Assembly (NCBI RefSeq): GCF_024282095.1
Contig: NZ_JAMWZS010000010.1
Coordinates: forward strand, 1 to 64,000
DNA: 64,000 nt
Direction: 5' to 3'
Source: Nitrosomonas sp.
Lineage (GTDB): Bacteria > Pseudomonadota > Gammaproteobacteria > Burkholderiales > Nitrosomonadaceae
In this document: positions 21,835-30,818 of the stretch, one piece after another
Position numbering within the stretch: the first letter of the stretch is position 1
Layout of the letters: each line of letters begins with the position of its first letter
Notes under the pieces: model-generated
Databases searched by the model: none
The model's input: only the letters and a program-made list of their open reading frames with translations
What the model was told of the DNA's origin: nothing
Position numbers and translations under genes: made by a program

Positions 21835-22158
21835 TCACATAGCGCTTACACGGGGTTGCGTGGCAATGACCACGAGCGGGGTACCTGTGGGTACGCATAG
21901 AGCAAGGCTCAGTTGCACCAGTAAAGGTTGACCATTCGATAACACTCGAACAGTACCGGTGGTAAATTGCGCGGTTACACAAGGACCATTTGCAGTCGGA
22001 GGGGGAGGGAATGCGCAACCCGCCACTATGTACGGGGAAGTCATCAAAACCGTTGGCTGCCCCATCACCAGTACCCGTGGATTTGGAATTGTTGGCTTGG
22101 CTTGTCCAGCATGCGCACATTGGACTTGCGATAATACGCTTAGTAAAAATCCTGGCAT
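21835..22158 (-). CDS. PAAR-like spike tip protein
   Basis: 107 residues, starting MPGFLLSVLSQVQCAHAGQA and rich in Gly, Pro, Val and Thr, with NPRVLVMGQPTVLMTSPY, CAFPPPP and RVLSNGQPLLVQ. The three-cysteine, proline-rich pattern is typical of the PAAR-like tip that caps the gp5-type spike in eCIS loci (Afp10 position). GGAG lies eight bases before the ATG. It lies directly after the spike OB-fold gene, which supports the call. Confidence 0.85.
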   Translation of the reverse strand: MPGFLLSVLSQVQCAHAGQAKPTIPNPRVLVMGQPTVLMTSPYIVAGCAFPPPPTANGPCVTAQFTTGTVRVLSNGQPLLVQLSLALCVPTGTPLVVIATQPRVSAM

Positions 22159-22176
22159 GTCATATTCTCCTCAGCG

Positions 22177-22728
22177 TTAAACCGGGGCGCCTGGTCCGAG
22201 TACCGTTAAGGCAGCACTATTGATATCCACAACCGATACCCCATTGATGGTTACTTTAGGCCCAAATATGCTGATACCTGTCGCATCAATACGGATATAT
22301 GAAGTACCGCTTCGTAAGAGAATCCCACCAGCTGGTAACCCAATTGGAAGTGGAGGAACAACGGGTATCGGGGTATCACTTAGTACAAAACCATTTTTTA
22401 GTGCAGTTTCTAACAACACCATCGGTAATGCCGGAGGAGCAGTTTGAGCCGTAAGCGGAACTTCCAATCTGGATCCCCACCAACATCCTGACCATATCGG
22501 ATAATCAGGATCGCCTTTTTCAAACTCGACCCAAACGCCTGTATTGGGTGGCGGCACCACATACATGCCCATTTGCAATCCTGCAAATGGAACGCAAGGC
22601 ATGGCCCATGTTGAAATTCCCATTCCCAACACATCAGGCACTTGAACTAAAATACGGCCTCGGCCTTCAGGATCCAGCCCACCGATCACCATGCCGCGAT
22701 ATTTTCCAAAGAACTTTTCAGTTGCCAT
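22177..22728 (-). CDS. gp5/baseplate V-like spike protein with OB fold
   Basis: 183 residues: KFFGKYRGMVIGGLDPEGRG, then RILVQVPDVLG, VPFAGLQMGMYVVPPPNTGVWVEFE and GDPDYPIWSGCWWG, the conserved gp5 OB-fold layout of VgrG/gpV proteins. The C-terminal part has repeated short beta segments (SGTSYIRIDATGISIFGPKVTINGVSVV-like) that should form the needle. It would sit between the hub and the PAAR-like tip. AAGGAT precedes the ATG. Confidence 0.92.
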   Translation of the reverse strand: MATEKFFGKYRGMVIGGLDPEGRGRILVQVPDVLGMGISTWAMPCVPFAGLQMGMYVVPPPNTGVWVEFEKGDPDYPIWSGCWWGSRLEVPLTAQTAPPALPMVLLETALKNGFVLSDTPIPVVPPLPIGLPAGGILLRSGTSYIRIDATGISIFGPKVTINGVSVVDINSAALTVLGPGAPV

Positions 22729-22746
22729 TACAATATCCTTATAGAA

Positions 22747-23877
22747 TCAGACGGGAACATTGGGTACCGTTGAAATAATTCCATTCCGCGTCAACTCAAA
22801 ATCTTGCTTATACTCACCACGCTTAATTTTATGTGTCACTTTCTTGACGAAATATAAGCCATCATAGATTTGACCTGCTCCGCGTACACCCACTAACCTT
22901 CGCGATTTCAAAATATGACCATACCGCATGACATTGAGTGAACCAGTGGCTACAACAGCCTCGTTGGTCGAATCGGATGCTCGTTTTAATCCCCGCATGA
23001 TGGCCTGAGGAATGGAAAGATGAGCCATATTTTTTAATTGCTCGACATTAATTGACATCGGCGGTATCACGCCTAAGGGAGGTGCCAGCGGATTAAAACC
23101 AGGCAGCGGCACCGGGAGTGTTACCTTCAGTTCCTCAATCTGGATAAAAACCAAGGGGAGTGCCGCCTTACTGGCATCGAACCGAAGATTGAGCGACTCC
23201 ACATTGGTGTGCGCATCCATATTAATGTTCAGCGCGGGCTGAGGCGGACTGATCCTGAATTCCGGTCCCCAGTAAGCGAAGTTTGTGCCGGGCGCCGGTC
23301 CAGGTTCAATAAAAAAGGTATACCCCGCATCCTCGGCCAATTGATTAATATAACCAAGATCCTTACCTTGATGCGAGGAAATTCGATTCATCGGATTGGG
23401 TATTTCAAGCATGATGCGTGGAATTACTACGGGAATAAGACCAAACATTGCGTACTTTGTTATGATCAATGCCACACGTGCTTCCGGCGGCATGGCCGGA
23501 TAAGGAATACCGGTGAAATCAATAAAATCCATTACTGCCGTTAAATCACTTCCGGTCAAAGTCAGCATTGATCTGCCTGTTTCCACATCCGGCGTGATTT
23601 GATGTTGAGTGACCACGCCATCGATGATTACTTCTGGCATGCCTTTGACGACCACGACCAAAATAGTTCTCAGCAAGGGGCCGATCTGTCCCAGCAACAC
23701 CATCATAGTTGTAAAAACCGAGTCATTACTCAGACTGAACTTCAATTCAAAACCGCTCGCGGACCCTACCGCTGTAGTTACACTGACATCAGTCAGCGCA
23801 TCCACGACAGCTTTTGGCACCGGCACCGGAACAACCGGCCCCATGAGCAGGGTAAGATGAAGCGAACCTTTAAGCAT
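22747..23877 (-). CDS. Phage late control D-like hub protein (Afp8/VgrG N-terminal type)
   Basis: 376 residues from ATG 23877. The frame is open upstream to 24087, but that part overlaps the LysM gene and is not conserved-looking, so the start within the LysM 3' end (8-bp overlap) is chosen. Features include a gpD-type pattern: VVKGMPEVIIDGVVTQHQITPD, LTGSDLTAVMDFIDFTG, then ISSHQGKDLGYINQLAEDAGYTFFIEPG. It forms the trimeric hub on which the gp5-type spike is mounted. The C-terminus SRRLVGVRGAGQIYDGLYFVKKVTHKIKRGEYKQ is characteristic of eCIS hubs. Confidence 0.88.
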   Translation of the reverse strand: MLKGSLHLTLLMGPVVPVPVPKAVVDALTDVSVTTAVGSASGFELKFSLSNDSVFTTMMVLLGQIGPLLRTILVVVVKGMPEVIIDGVVTQHQITPDVETGRSMLTLTGSDLTAVMDFIDFTGIPYPAMPPEARVALIITKYAMFGLIPVVIPRIMLEIPNPMNRISSHQGKDLGYINQLAEDAGYTFFIEPGPAPGTNFAYWGPEFRISPPQPALNINMDAHTNVESLNLRFDASKAALPLVFIQIEELKVTLPVPLPGFNPLAPPLGVIPPMSINVEQLKNMAHLSIPQAIMRGLKRASDSTNEAVVATGSLNVMRYGHILKSRRLVGVRGAGQIYDGLYFVKKVTHKIKRGEYKQDFELTRNGIISTVPNVPV

Positions 23878-24238
23878 TGGGAATCCCCGGTATGCCCTCG
23901 GGCAGCGTAATCCGCAACCGCCTGCCAATTTCTTCCAATTCTTCCGGATGCATGGCGCGATTCGCATCGCAGATGCGCCAGAACTGTTCCGGATCGCCGA
24001 GATACTGGGCCGTAATGTTATCCAGCCGCTGCCCTTGGGTAACCACATGTTCCTGCAACAACTCAAAGCGCTCGGGTAGCGGAACAAAACGACGCTTGAG
24101 ATAAATTATTTTTTCGCCATCAGCGGCTTCAAGCACCGCTGTTTCAATGCCGTAATAGCGGCTGGTCAGTGGGAACACCGTCAAAGACAGCCCCGGTGAT
24201 TGCAACATTCTTTGTAATGCTTCATTGGGATCGATCAT
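23870..24238 (-). CDS. Small LysM-domain tail/baseplate protein
   Basis: 122 residues with one LysM motif at about 60-115: HVVTQGQRLDNITAQYLGDP, then FWRICDANRAMHPEEL. LysM proteins of this size are standard in eCIS and in phage tails, where they attach to the tube/baseplate junction and may hold peptidoglycan-like contacts. A near-perfect AGGAGGT lies just upstream of the ATG. It overlaps the hub gene by 8 bp. Confidence 0.87.
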   Translation of the reverse strand: MIDPNEALQRMLQSPGLSLTVFPLTSRYYGIETAVLEAADGEKIIYLKRRFVPLPERFELLQEHVVTQGQRLDNITAQYLGDPEQFWRICDANRAMHPEELEEIGRRLRITLPEGIPGIPNA

Positions 24239-24251
24239 TGGTCACCTCCTG

Positions 24252-24902
24252 CTATAAACCTGTGATTCCTAATGTGCCAAACGTGCCATTCCTGCTTCTT
24301 AACGCCAGTTGTTCTTTATTTTGTAAATAACTCATAAATAAGCTACCGCCTTTGTGATCGAAGCCGACGTCATTCACACTCAAAACACGCAACCCAAGAC
24401 TGATTTTGGCGCGGATCGGATTCAGACTTGGATCGAATGCTTCTTCGGTAATGGAAAACTCCGTGATCCGCACCGGCATGATCCGCTGCTTACTCCAGAC
24501 AAACACTGTCAGTGGCGATTCCATTGGCGCAATCTCCAAGGTTCCGGACATTGCCATTGCATTATTCGCCTGCAATTGGCCACTAGTGGGGTAAACAATA
24601 ATTTCCAGCGCCGCCAGCTGGGCATGCAAACCGACCTCGGTGGCTGTGCCATCGGCGATTTCGAGCTGATCAGTCGCATCGACCTCCGCTTCGACTTTGA
24701 TGGTTTCCACCGGCGGCCCTTTCAACCGCAACACTTCGGAACGGTCACCACTTTCACCGCCGATACCTTGTACTTGCAGGGTGCGTGACAGCGTATCCGG
24801 GTTGTATTGCAGCGCAATTATTCGCTGCATCATCGAAGTCACCGGATCAATCAGCACGATGCCACCTTTGAGAAGCTTGGGGGAGTTGGGGAATGAACTC
24901 AT
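24252..24902 (-). CDS. CIS tube initiator-type protein (Afp7/Pvc7 N-terminal-like)
   Basis: 216 residues: GGIVLIDPVTSMMQRIIALQYNPDTLSRTLQ at the N-terminus, then RLKGPPVETIKVEAEVDATDQLE, the pattern of the contractile injection system tube-initiator family that in Afp/PVC is fused to a LysM domain. Here the LysM part is encoded by the next gene. It should sit between hub and tube. It starts nine bases after the CHAP gene, with AAGGAT upstream. Confidence 0.8.
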   Translation of the reverse strand: MSSFPNSPKLLKGGIVLIDPVTSMMQRIIALQYNPDTLSRTLQVQGIGGESGDRSEVLRLKGPPVETIKVEAEVDATDQLEIADGTATEVGLHAQLAALEIIVYPTSGQLQANNAMAMSGTLEIAPMESPLTVFVWSKQRIMPVRITEFSITEEAFDPSLNPIRAKISLGLRVLSVNDVGFDHKGGSLFMSYLQNKEQLALRSRNGTFGTLGITGL

Positions 24903-24911
24903 AGTTATCCT

Positions 24912-25679
24912 TTAGGTATCCGGAACCTGACCGAATCCGAGTAATTTGTCCATGCGGCTAAACACATAATTAAAGCCTTGCACTTTGGAGCTCTTATTAC
25001 CTTCAATAGTATATAAAAAACCATCACGCAGTTGATGAACCAAACCAATATGCCCTTTACCACTGGAAAGCTGCTCGCGCCACCAGACCACGATATCGCC
25101 AGGTTTTGGAACATACCCACTTCCAGGCGGATGTGCCCAACCATTCTTCTTGAATTGCTGCAACACATCCCGTGCACCTACGGTATATTTAAAAGGAATT
25201 CCCGCCGGATGCTGAGAATAACAATAACTGACAAAGCCAGCACACCAAAGTCCTTTTTCTCCTTCCGGTGCCAAACCATGCAAATATTTCTTTACGAAAG
25301 GTCCTCGATTATTCCCGCCTACTTCTCCAGCACCTGCCTTCAGCTCATCAATTGCAACCTGCAATGCTGCTCGACCACGCTCACTGCCAGCCATTGATGC
25401 CGGTGGCATGGCCCGATAATCCACTGCACTGGGTGCTTCAATGATTGGTTTCGGATGCTTGAGACTCCACCATGTAAGGTCACCCACGACGCCGTCCACC
25501 ACCAAAGGCTGTCCGTGTTTATCCAGGTTTTGCGATTGAAAAGTGCGCACTGCACGATAAGTTTCTTGGTCGAATACACCGTTGATCTCTTCATTAGTCA
25601 AGTAACCTTTTTCCATCAGCAAGGTCTGCAGTTCCTTGACTTCCGACCCTTGATCGCTTTTTCTTAGTGGATTGGACAT
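24912..25679 (-). CDS. Peptidoglycan-binding and CHAP-domain amidase/peptidase in the eCIS operon
   Basis: 255 residues without signal peptide. Residues ~8-75 are a PG_binding_1 domain (GSEVKELQTLLMEKGYL, then GVFDQETYRAVRTFQSQN and DGVVGDLTWWSL). A CHAP-type NlpC/P60-like domain follows: the catalytic Cys is in GLWCAGFVSYCYS near residue 142 and the His in GKGHIGLVHQL near residue 209. It could cut peptidoglycan to let the assembled particle out or to help penetrate a target wall. Its place between cargo and baseplate genes fits an integral part of the system, but its role is inferred. Confidence 0.85.
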   Translation of the reverse strand: MSNPLRKSDQGSEVKELQTLLMEKGYLTNEEINGVFDQETYRAVRTFQSQNLDKHGQPLVVDGVVGDLTWWSLKHPKPIIEAPSAVDYRAMPPASMAGSERGRAALQVAIDELKAGAGEVGGNNRGPFVKKYLHGLAPEGEKGLWCAGFVSYCYSQHPAGIPFKYTVGARDVLQQFKKNGWAHPPGSGYVPKPGDIVVWWREQLSSGKGHIGLVHQLRDGFLYTIEGNKSSKVQGFNYVFSRMDKLLGFGQVPDT

Positions 25680-25798
25680 TTCAAACCAAGCTCCTTTGTT
25701 AGTTGATTGTTTTTATCGCTCTAATTAACAATTGAATCAGTAACCATCAATCAAGCCATCTCCGTACTTCTTAATCCTTTTATCCAAAAACTAATTTG

Positions 25799-26295
25799 TT
25801 AGCTTTTTCGTGTGATAGTGAAATATCCCACCGTTCCAAGCGGCATGCCGCCGGGTTCAGTTTCCGGTTTTGCATCGGTGCCGCGAACTGCACGCACGGT
25901 ACCACTTACCTTGAGAACTCGAGCAGCATTGTTAGTAATGGGCTCTTCAGGAAAGACCCAGCCGTACAATGCATATCAAAGGACCCCTCTATTCCAGTGC
26001 CAATGGCTTCGAAAGTCCCCGGAGAATGTCCTATTCCTTTATCTCCCTTAACAGAGGTATCAAGCCTTGGGCCGGAATTGAATTGCAAAGTAGCACCCAG
26101 TGTGTACTTACCTTCACCACCCGAATTAAAAGCCTAGCCTTGTAAAAAATCACCCTTAGCCCATTTCTTGGCAGTAACAGCGGCACCCGGATTAGCTGCT
26201 ATTTCCGCAGGTATTGAAAGAACTAAAAAACTCTGATAGACAAATTCCTGGAACTCGTATAAGGGAAACCAGGGTAGCTCTTTTTCAGTTGTCAT
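25799..26295 (-). pseudogene. Broken gene for a ~165-residue protein of unknown function
   Basis: From ATG 26295 the minus strand codes MTTEKELPWFPLYEFQEFVY... for 53 residues to a TAG at 26134-26136. It then continues in the same frame (AFNSGGEGKYTLGATLQFN) to about 25950, where the good coding switches frame and reads FPEEPITNNAARVLKVSG and finally GGMPLGTVGYFTITRKS, stopping at 25799. The total length, 497 nt, is one base short of a whole number of codons. One nonsense and one single-base change would restore a continuous 165-residue protein. The protein itself was not recognised. It sits between the toxin and the CHAP gene. Confidence 0.72.
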
Positions 26296-26369
26296 TATTT
26301 TCTTCAATTATTCTTAATCAAACATTGTTGTATAAAAATTCATTCGTTATTCGTTGCATGAAATCCACC

Positions 26370-26546
26370 CTACCTTACTGATGCCTTTGCTTGCGGATCA
26401 CACAACCAATCCACAGAACTCTGACAACCACAGCCAGCAGTAAAATGAAATACCAAGTATTTCGGATCAAGACTTCCGCCCTTATTGGGTGTATCTCTTC
26501 GTGTTACGTTATCTCCTTCTAACCAATGCTGATTGATCTTCATCAT
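26370..26546 (-). pseudogene. N-terminal remnant of an AmpD-type N-acetylmuramoyl-L-alanine amidase
   Basis: A 58-codon frame from ATG 26546 (preceded by AAGGGAAA) reads INQHWLEGDNVTRRDTPNKG, then LDPKYLVFHFTAGCGCQSSV and DWLCDPQAKASVR, followed by a stop. This is the start of amidase_2 enzymes: a beta strand YLVxHxTAG with the first zinc-ligand position, and the NPQAKAS segment that normally leads into AH. The rest of the catalytic domain, including the other zinc ligands, is absent in any frame. So the gene is truncated, probably by deletion. It is another sign of gene loss between toxin and CHAP gene. Confidence 0.7.
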
Positions 26547-26843
26547 TTTCCCTTACGTTTATTATTTGATTCAAAAATCTAATGATTCATATAAAGATTC
26601 TACTTAACTCATAAACCACGCCTGTCTAATCCATTCGATAAACACCCAAATCGCAGAATCATTTTTTCCGACCAATCAATGTTCTTTTCAATGCCATTAA
26701 AATGACAAATAATTCCTTATTTCTACTTGATGCTTAATCAGCCATATCAATCAAACCTGACCCTATCGATTTTTAATTCATTACATTTCTCATTGTTTGT
26801 TGCATAGAGCACGTTACCTAGCTATTGGTTTATGAAAATGTCG
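26547..26843 (-). other. Gene-free spacer after the toxin gene
   Basis: About 300 AT-rich bases between the toxin stop and the amidase remnant. No convincing frame, RNA gene or sigma-54 promoter is visible. It is the largest gap inside the eCIS operon, so the downstream genes (CHAP onward) may need their own promoter. Confidence 0.5.
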
Positions 26844-29800
26844 TTATAGCTTGGGCGCTGTCATCCCGTCAGTCGAGGGCGTGGGCCGCAATTCAGGAAA
26901 TTTTTTCTGAATGCTTTCGCGGAAACTATTCGGGTTCTGGAACTCCATACGAAGGTTATCCGCATTAATGGCTTTGCGCCAGTTCTCACCAATCGCCTTT
27001 TCGTCCACATGGTCGAGCGAGATACGCAGTTCTTGATCTCCGATGTTCGTGGCCGATGTTTGGTATAGCGGAGCGCGGCCTCCCGTGAAGTCGAATCCTC
27101 CGTTATTCAGATAGTGCTTGGCGGAGTCATTGGCCTGCACTTCGTCCCAGAACGCATCACGCACCTTGTCGTAGAATCCACCCTTGCCGATCATCTCCTC
27201 GCGGGTGATGGTGTTGATGTCGCGACCGTCTAACACTTTGGTGCGGGCGGCTTCCCAGGCATCGCGCAAAGGCGTATCGCTGATTTTATGCCCAATGACG
27301 CTATTGACGCGATCTAGTGCCTGACGCTGTGTTTCGCCCGGACGCAGAAACAGGTCGTCTATGTCCAGACGACGTATTTGCCTGGTGGGAACGGATTTTC
27401 CTGCCATCGTGGGCTTTTTAATACCCTTGTGCGCGGGTGTCTCTATACCTTCTAAAGCCCTGTCTATCTCCTGTTCGGTCAAGTTGGCAAAAGGATTGGC
27501 GCGGCGTGTCTTCAAGGCGTCCGCAGTGGCTCGTTCGGTCATTCCCATCTCGCTAAGCAGTTTGTTGATCTCTCGAAGTTGCGCGGGGTTCCGTAATCCC
27601 TTGCCCGCTTTCAGGTCGGCTTCGGCTTCACGCAGCAGTTTTTCGCCTGCCGAACCGGGAGAAATACCCGTGAAGGCTCGCAAGACAGCATCCGCTTCGC
27701 GTGGCGTCATATGGTAATCGCGGGCGAGACGGCTAGCCGTGACAACGCCCTTGCCCAGTTTGAATATTTTAGCGGCGGCGGGCAGCAGGATCAAAGCGGC
27801 CGTCACAGCCCGCTCTTCTGCGCTGAGCGGACGCCCGAACAAGTCTTCTCCGGCAATCACTTCATACGTTCCGACGATCTCCCCGACAATGGGAATGAAG
27901 CCGATACCAATCTCAATAACCGTTTCGTGGGCTGGAATTTCAATGGGAACGTCATATTTTTCTACATTCGGCTTCGTCTGTACCAGCAGAAACGCCTGAA
28001 GCTGTTTGGGATGCGCCTGAAACCAACCGTCTACGAACACCACAGCATTGGGTGCCGTGCCGGATTTTGACTGGCCTAGATAGTCTTCTAGCATATAGTC
28101 CGCGATCAGGCGGCGTATCTTGATTTCATCATCGCTGGGCTGTATCAGATACCCAACTCCGTGTGTTTTGTCTTCGGCGATATGCGGCCCGTGAGGACGC
28201 AGAATAGCCATTTCAATTAGCGTAATAATCTCATTCAGGTTTTGCTTAAATTTTGGTGCGTCAATAGGTGACTCGTTCGCCTTCTTCTTCAATATATCCT
28301 TTTGAATCTTGAGTTCATTCAGCTTCCACTTCTTGCTCATGGCTGCGTCAATGCACTGCATGGCGATGGTTTCGGCTTTGTATTTTTTGTAGTCATCCTC
28401 CGTATGCGAATCCATCCAGATCATAAAACGATGGTACACGTCACGGGTGTAGGGCTCGTTGGCAGGGTCATTCTTCTTGGCATCCTCCCAGTTCCGCTCG
28501 AACGTCCGCCGCCAGTTTAGGAACTCACGCTTAGGAGCACTTTGCTTTTCGATCTGCTGCTCCGCCCATTTCCAAAGGTCTTCAGGCTTCTCAAAATTGA
28601 TCAGAGACTTCTTCATCTGCGACAGATACAGATTTCCGGTCTCGATACTTTCCACACTAGATTGGTCATGCTTTTTGTAGTAGTTCCAAAACTGATCGTG
28701 CTTTTTATTCTGTTCCGCCGTGTAGGACAGGGGAGATGGTTTTATTTCCTGAGCGTCGAACCCAATCTCTCCTCGCACTGGACCCTGTTGGTTGCCGTAG
28801 AGCATTCCTCTACTTACCACCGTTAGTTTCAGTGCCGACCAAGGATTGGAGGGCGAAGCGGTTAGAGCTTTGGCAATCACATTGACGGCCTCCTGCGGCA
28901 TCAGTCCGACGACAGGAACCGGTTCAGGGAGCATGGACAGGCGAACGCCGTCAGTATTAACTTTGAGCGGGATGGCAATGTTTTCGTGCTGTTCGGACAG
29001 CCAGCCGTCTAGCCGGATTTCATCATTCGGCATCAGATACCCCACGTTCGGGTCTATCTTCATTTGAATCCCACCAAATCGGACTCTGTCCGATTCAGCA
29101 AGTTCTTTGTAGAGTGTAGTCCACGCACCCGAGAGTTTCATTTTCAGGACTGTATCAATAAGCTCTTCTGGCTCCATCTTCTCCAAAATATCCAATGCAG
29201 CACGGGCATCCTCATCCGTCACCGCAAGATCAAAATCCCAGAAGAAATTTGTGGAGAGTAGTTTATGGATTTTCTCCAGAGATGACATTTTCTTGTTCGT
29301 GTCGCGCTGAATCCAGCGATTAGACGCTTTAGGCGATTGCAACTGCAAAGTTTGGTCAATTTTATTCGCGTTGCTCTGCTGCACGACATGTGTCAGCTCA
29401 TGGGCAATCAACCGCCTTCCCTCATAAGTCCCCGGAGCAAAACGGCCAGTACTAAACACTATATTGTGTCCTACAGTGTAGGCATTAGCACTCACGTCCG
29501 AAGCCGATTGCTCAGCAGCACTACCCGTATGTACTCGCACTTGAGAAAAATCATACCCAAACCGGGCCTCCATATCCTGCCGTAGTAATGGTTCGAGCGG
29601 TCTAGCAGAACCGGCAAGCACACGATCCACACTGTCAGGCGCAGCATTTGCGCCCTCATTCGCTTGTCCAGTAAAACGCTGAATGCGTGGCAGCGTGGTA
29701 TTGACTGCTGAATGTCGTGGTACTGCCATCACCTGATCGGCCACCCGATCTGCTTCCTGTTCCAGCGGATCATTACTTGCGCCTACGCTGAGTTTTTTTT

Positions 29801-30818
29801 GTAATGCCGGTTCGTCTTGTTTTTTCTTTTGCTCGTCAGGCAGTTTAAGTTTGAACTCATCACCAAACAACGATGGCGGTTGCGCTCCAAAAGTAGGTTT
29901 GGGCATGGTTAGCTGTAAGTCATTTTTCGATTGGGGCGTTGCCAACCAGGGATATTTTTTAATCGTCGCTTCGATATTTGGGCCACCTGGATATTTCAAA
30001 ACTGATTTTTTGATCGCTTCTTGTTCTGCCTTTTGCTGCAAATCCTCCGGTGAGCCAGGGGGATAACGCAAACCTGCCCGGAATTTATCTTGGTCGGCAG
30101 CCATGCGAGCCGTCTCAGCACGATATTTATCTGTTGCACTTATAGTTTCTTTGTCCGCGCTACCCTTTGGCGCCTGCTCAGTAAACTTGAACGTGACCAT
30201 GGCCTCAGTTGGCTTGTCTACAGGCCCTTTATAGGTTAGTTTCACGCTAAGGCCGGGCGTCAAAATATCCAGCGGTATTTCAGGAATTTGAACGGGCAAC
30301 TCTTTATGCGTCGCGGCTAACGCCGCCACCGTAATAATCGCCGCTTCACCGGTATATATCTTGCCCGGCCATGTTGAAATAATGTCTTTGCCTAGCGTAA
30401 TTGCCCCTTTAACCAAAGCATCCTGCTTTATCTTTTCAAGAAGTTGCTTCCCAAGGGGGGTTTCCAAGAAAGCTTCCCCTAGTTTTTCCAAACCCGCCTG
30501 AAATTTCTCTTCATTGGTTTTTTCCTTGGGCGCTTCTTCACGTTGTAATTGCCCGGAAGCCAGGCCAGAAACTGATAATGGTGACGCTTTATTCGCGACA
30601 ACCTGATCGGCAACCCGATCGGCTTCTAGCTCCAGCGGATCATTGCTAGCACCAATACTAAGTTTTCGCTGCAAACCTGTTTTATTCTCCGCACACGCCG
30701 CGCACTCCCCGCCTGCCACGGTGTGATTACCGCAAGCGCACTGGCGCTGCAGTAAGCCTTGCGCAGGCGACAGGCTACTGGCCGTTCTGGTTTGTTGAAC
30801 AGCATTCGTCTTATTCAT
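26844..30818 (-). CDS. DUF4157/pre-toxin polymorphic toxin, probable eCIS cargo
   Basis: 1324 residues from ATG 30818, chosen for GGAGG eight bases upstream and an 8-bp overlap with the gene before. The N-terminus carries a four-cysteine patch (CACGNH...CAAC near 25-45). Then comes the motif SIGASNDPLELEADRVADQV, which recurs near residue 355 as SVGASNDPLEQEADRVADQV. Residues ~410-490 are a DUF4157 domain with RFGYDFSQVRVHTG and the metalloprotease-like HELTHVVQQ. Near 960-1030 a pre-toxin TG-like segment occurs (FIPIVGEIVGTYEVIAGEDL, LSAEERAV). The last ~130 residues (ISLDHVDEKAIGENWRKA, then NADNLRMEFQNPNSFRE) look like an HNH-type nuclease, which is an inference. No immunity gene follows. 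Confidence 0.85.
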   Translation of the reverse strand: MNKTNAVQQTRTASSLSPAQGLLQRQCACGNHTVAGGECAACAENKTGLQRKLSIGASNDPLELEADRVADQVVANKASPLSVSGLASGQLQREEAPKEKTNEEKFQAGLEKLGEAFLETPLGKQLLEKIKQDALVKGAITLGKDIISTWPGKIYTGEAAIITVAALAATHKELPVQIPEIPLDILTPGLSVKLTYKGPVDKPTEAMVTFKFTEQAPKGSADKETISATDKYRAETARMAADQDKFRAGLRYPPGSPEDLQQKAEQEAIKKSVLKYPGGPNIEATIKKYPWLATPQSKNDLQLTMPKPTFGAQPPSLFGDEFKLKLPDEQKKKQDEPALQKKLSVGASNDPLEQEADRVADQVMAVPRHSAVNTTLPRIQRFTGQANEGANAAPDSVDRVLAGSARPLEPLLRQDMEARFGYDFSQVRVHTGSAAEQSASDVSANAYTVGHNIVFSTGRFAPGTYEGRRLIAHELTHVVQQSNANKIDQTLQLQSPKASNRWIQRDTNKKMSSLEKIHKLLSTNFFWDFDLAVTDEDARAALDILEKMEPEELIDTVLKMKLSGAWTTLYKELAESDRVRFGGIQMKIDPNVGYLMPNDEIRLDGWLSEQHENIAIPLKVNTDGVRLSMLPEPVPVVGLMPQEAVNVIAKALTASPSNPWSALKLTVVSRGMLYGNQQGPVRGEIGFDAQEIKPSPLSYTAEQNKKHDQFWNYYKKHDQSSVESIETGNLYLSQMKKSLINFEKPEDLWKWAEQQIEKQSAPKREFLNWRRTFERNWEDAKKNDPANEPYTRDVYHRFMIWMDSHTEDDYKKYKAETIAMQCIDAAMSKKWKLNELKIQKDILKKKANESPIDAPKFKQNLNEIITLIEMAILRPHGPHIAEDKTHGVGYLIQPSDDEIKIRRLIADYMLEDYLGQSKSGTAPNAVVFVDGWFQAHPKQLQAFLLVQTKPNVEKYDVPIEIPAHETVIEIGIGFIPIVGEIVGTYEVIAGEDLFGRPLSAEERAVTAALILLPAAAKIFKLGKGVVTASRLARDYHMTPREADAVLRAFTGISPGSAGEKLLREAEADLKAGKGLRNPAQLREINKLLSEMGMTERATADALKTRRANPFANLTEQEIDRALEGIETPAHKGIKKPTMAGKSVPTRQIRRLDIDDLFLRPGETQRQALDRVNSVIGHKISDTPLRDAWEAARTKVLDGRDINTITREEMIGKGGFYDKVRDAFWDEVQANDSAKHYLNNGGFDFTGGRAPLYQTSATNIGDQELRISLDHVDEKAIGENWRKAINADNLRMEFQNPNSFRESIQKKFPELRPTPSTDGMTAPKL

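Noticed and set aside
21824..22120. Alternative 98-residue minus frame over the PAAR-like gene
   Set aside because: No family resemblance; the overlapping 107-residue frame has a good ribosome site and a spike-tip pattern.
25812..26051. Plus-strand frame of 79 codons in the gap after the CHAP gene
   Set aside because: The minus strand carries clearly better coding for the broken 165-residue gene; the plus frame is its shadow.
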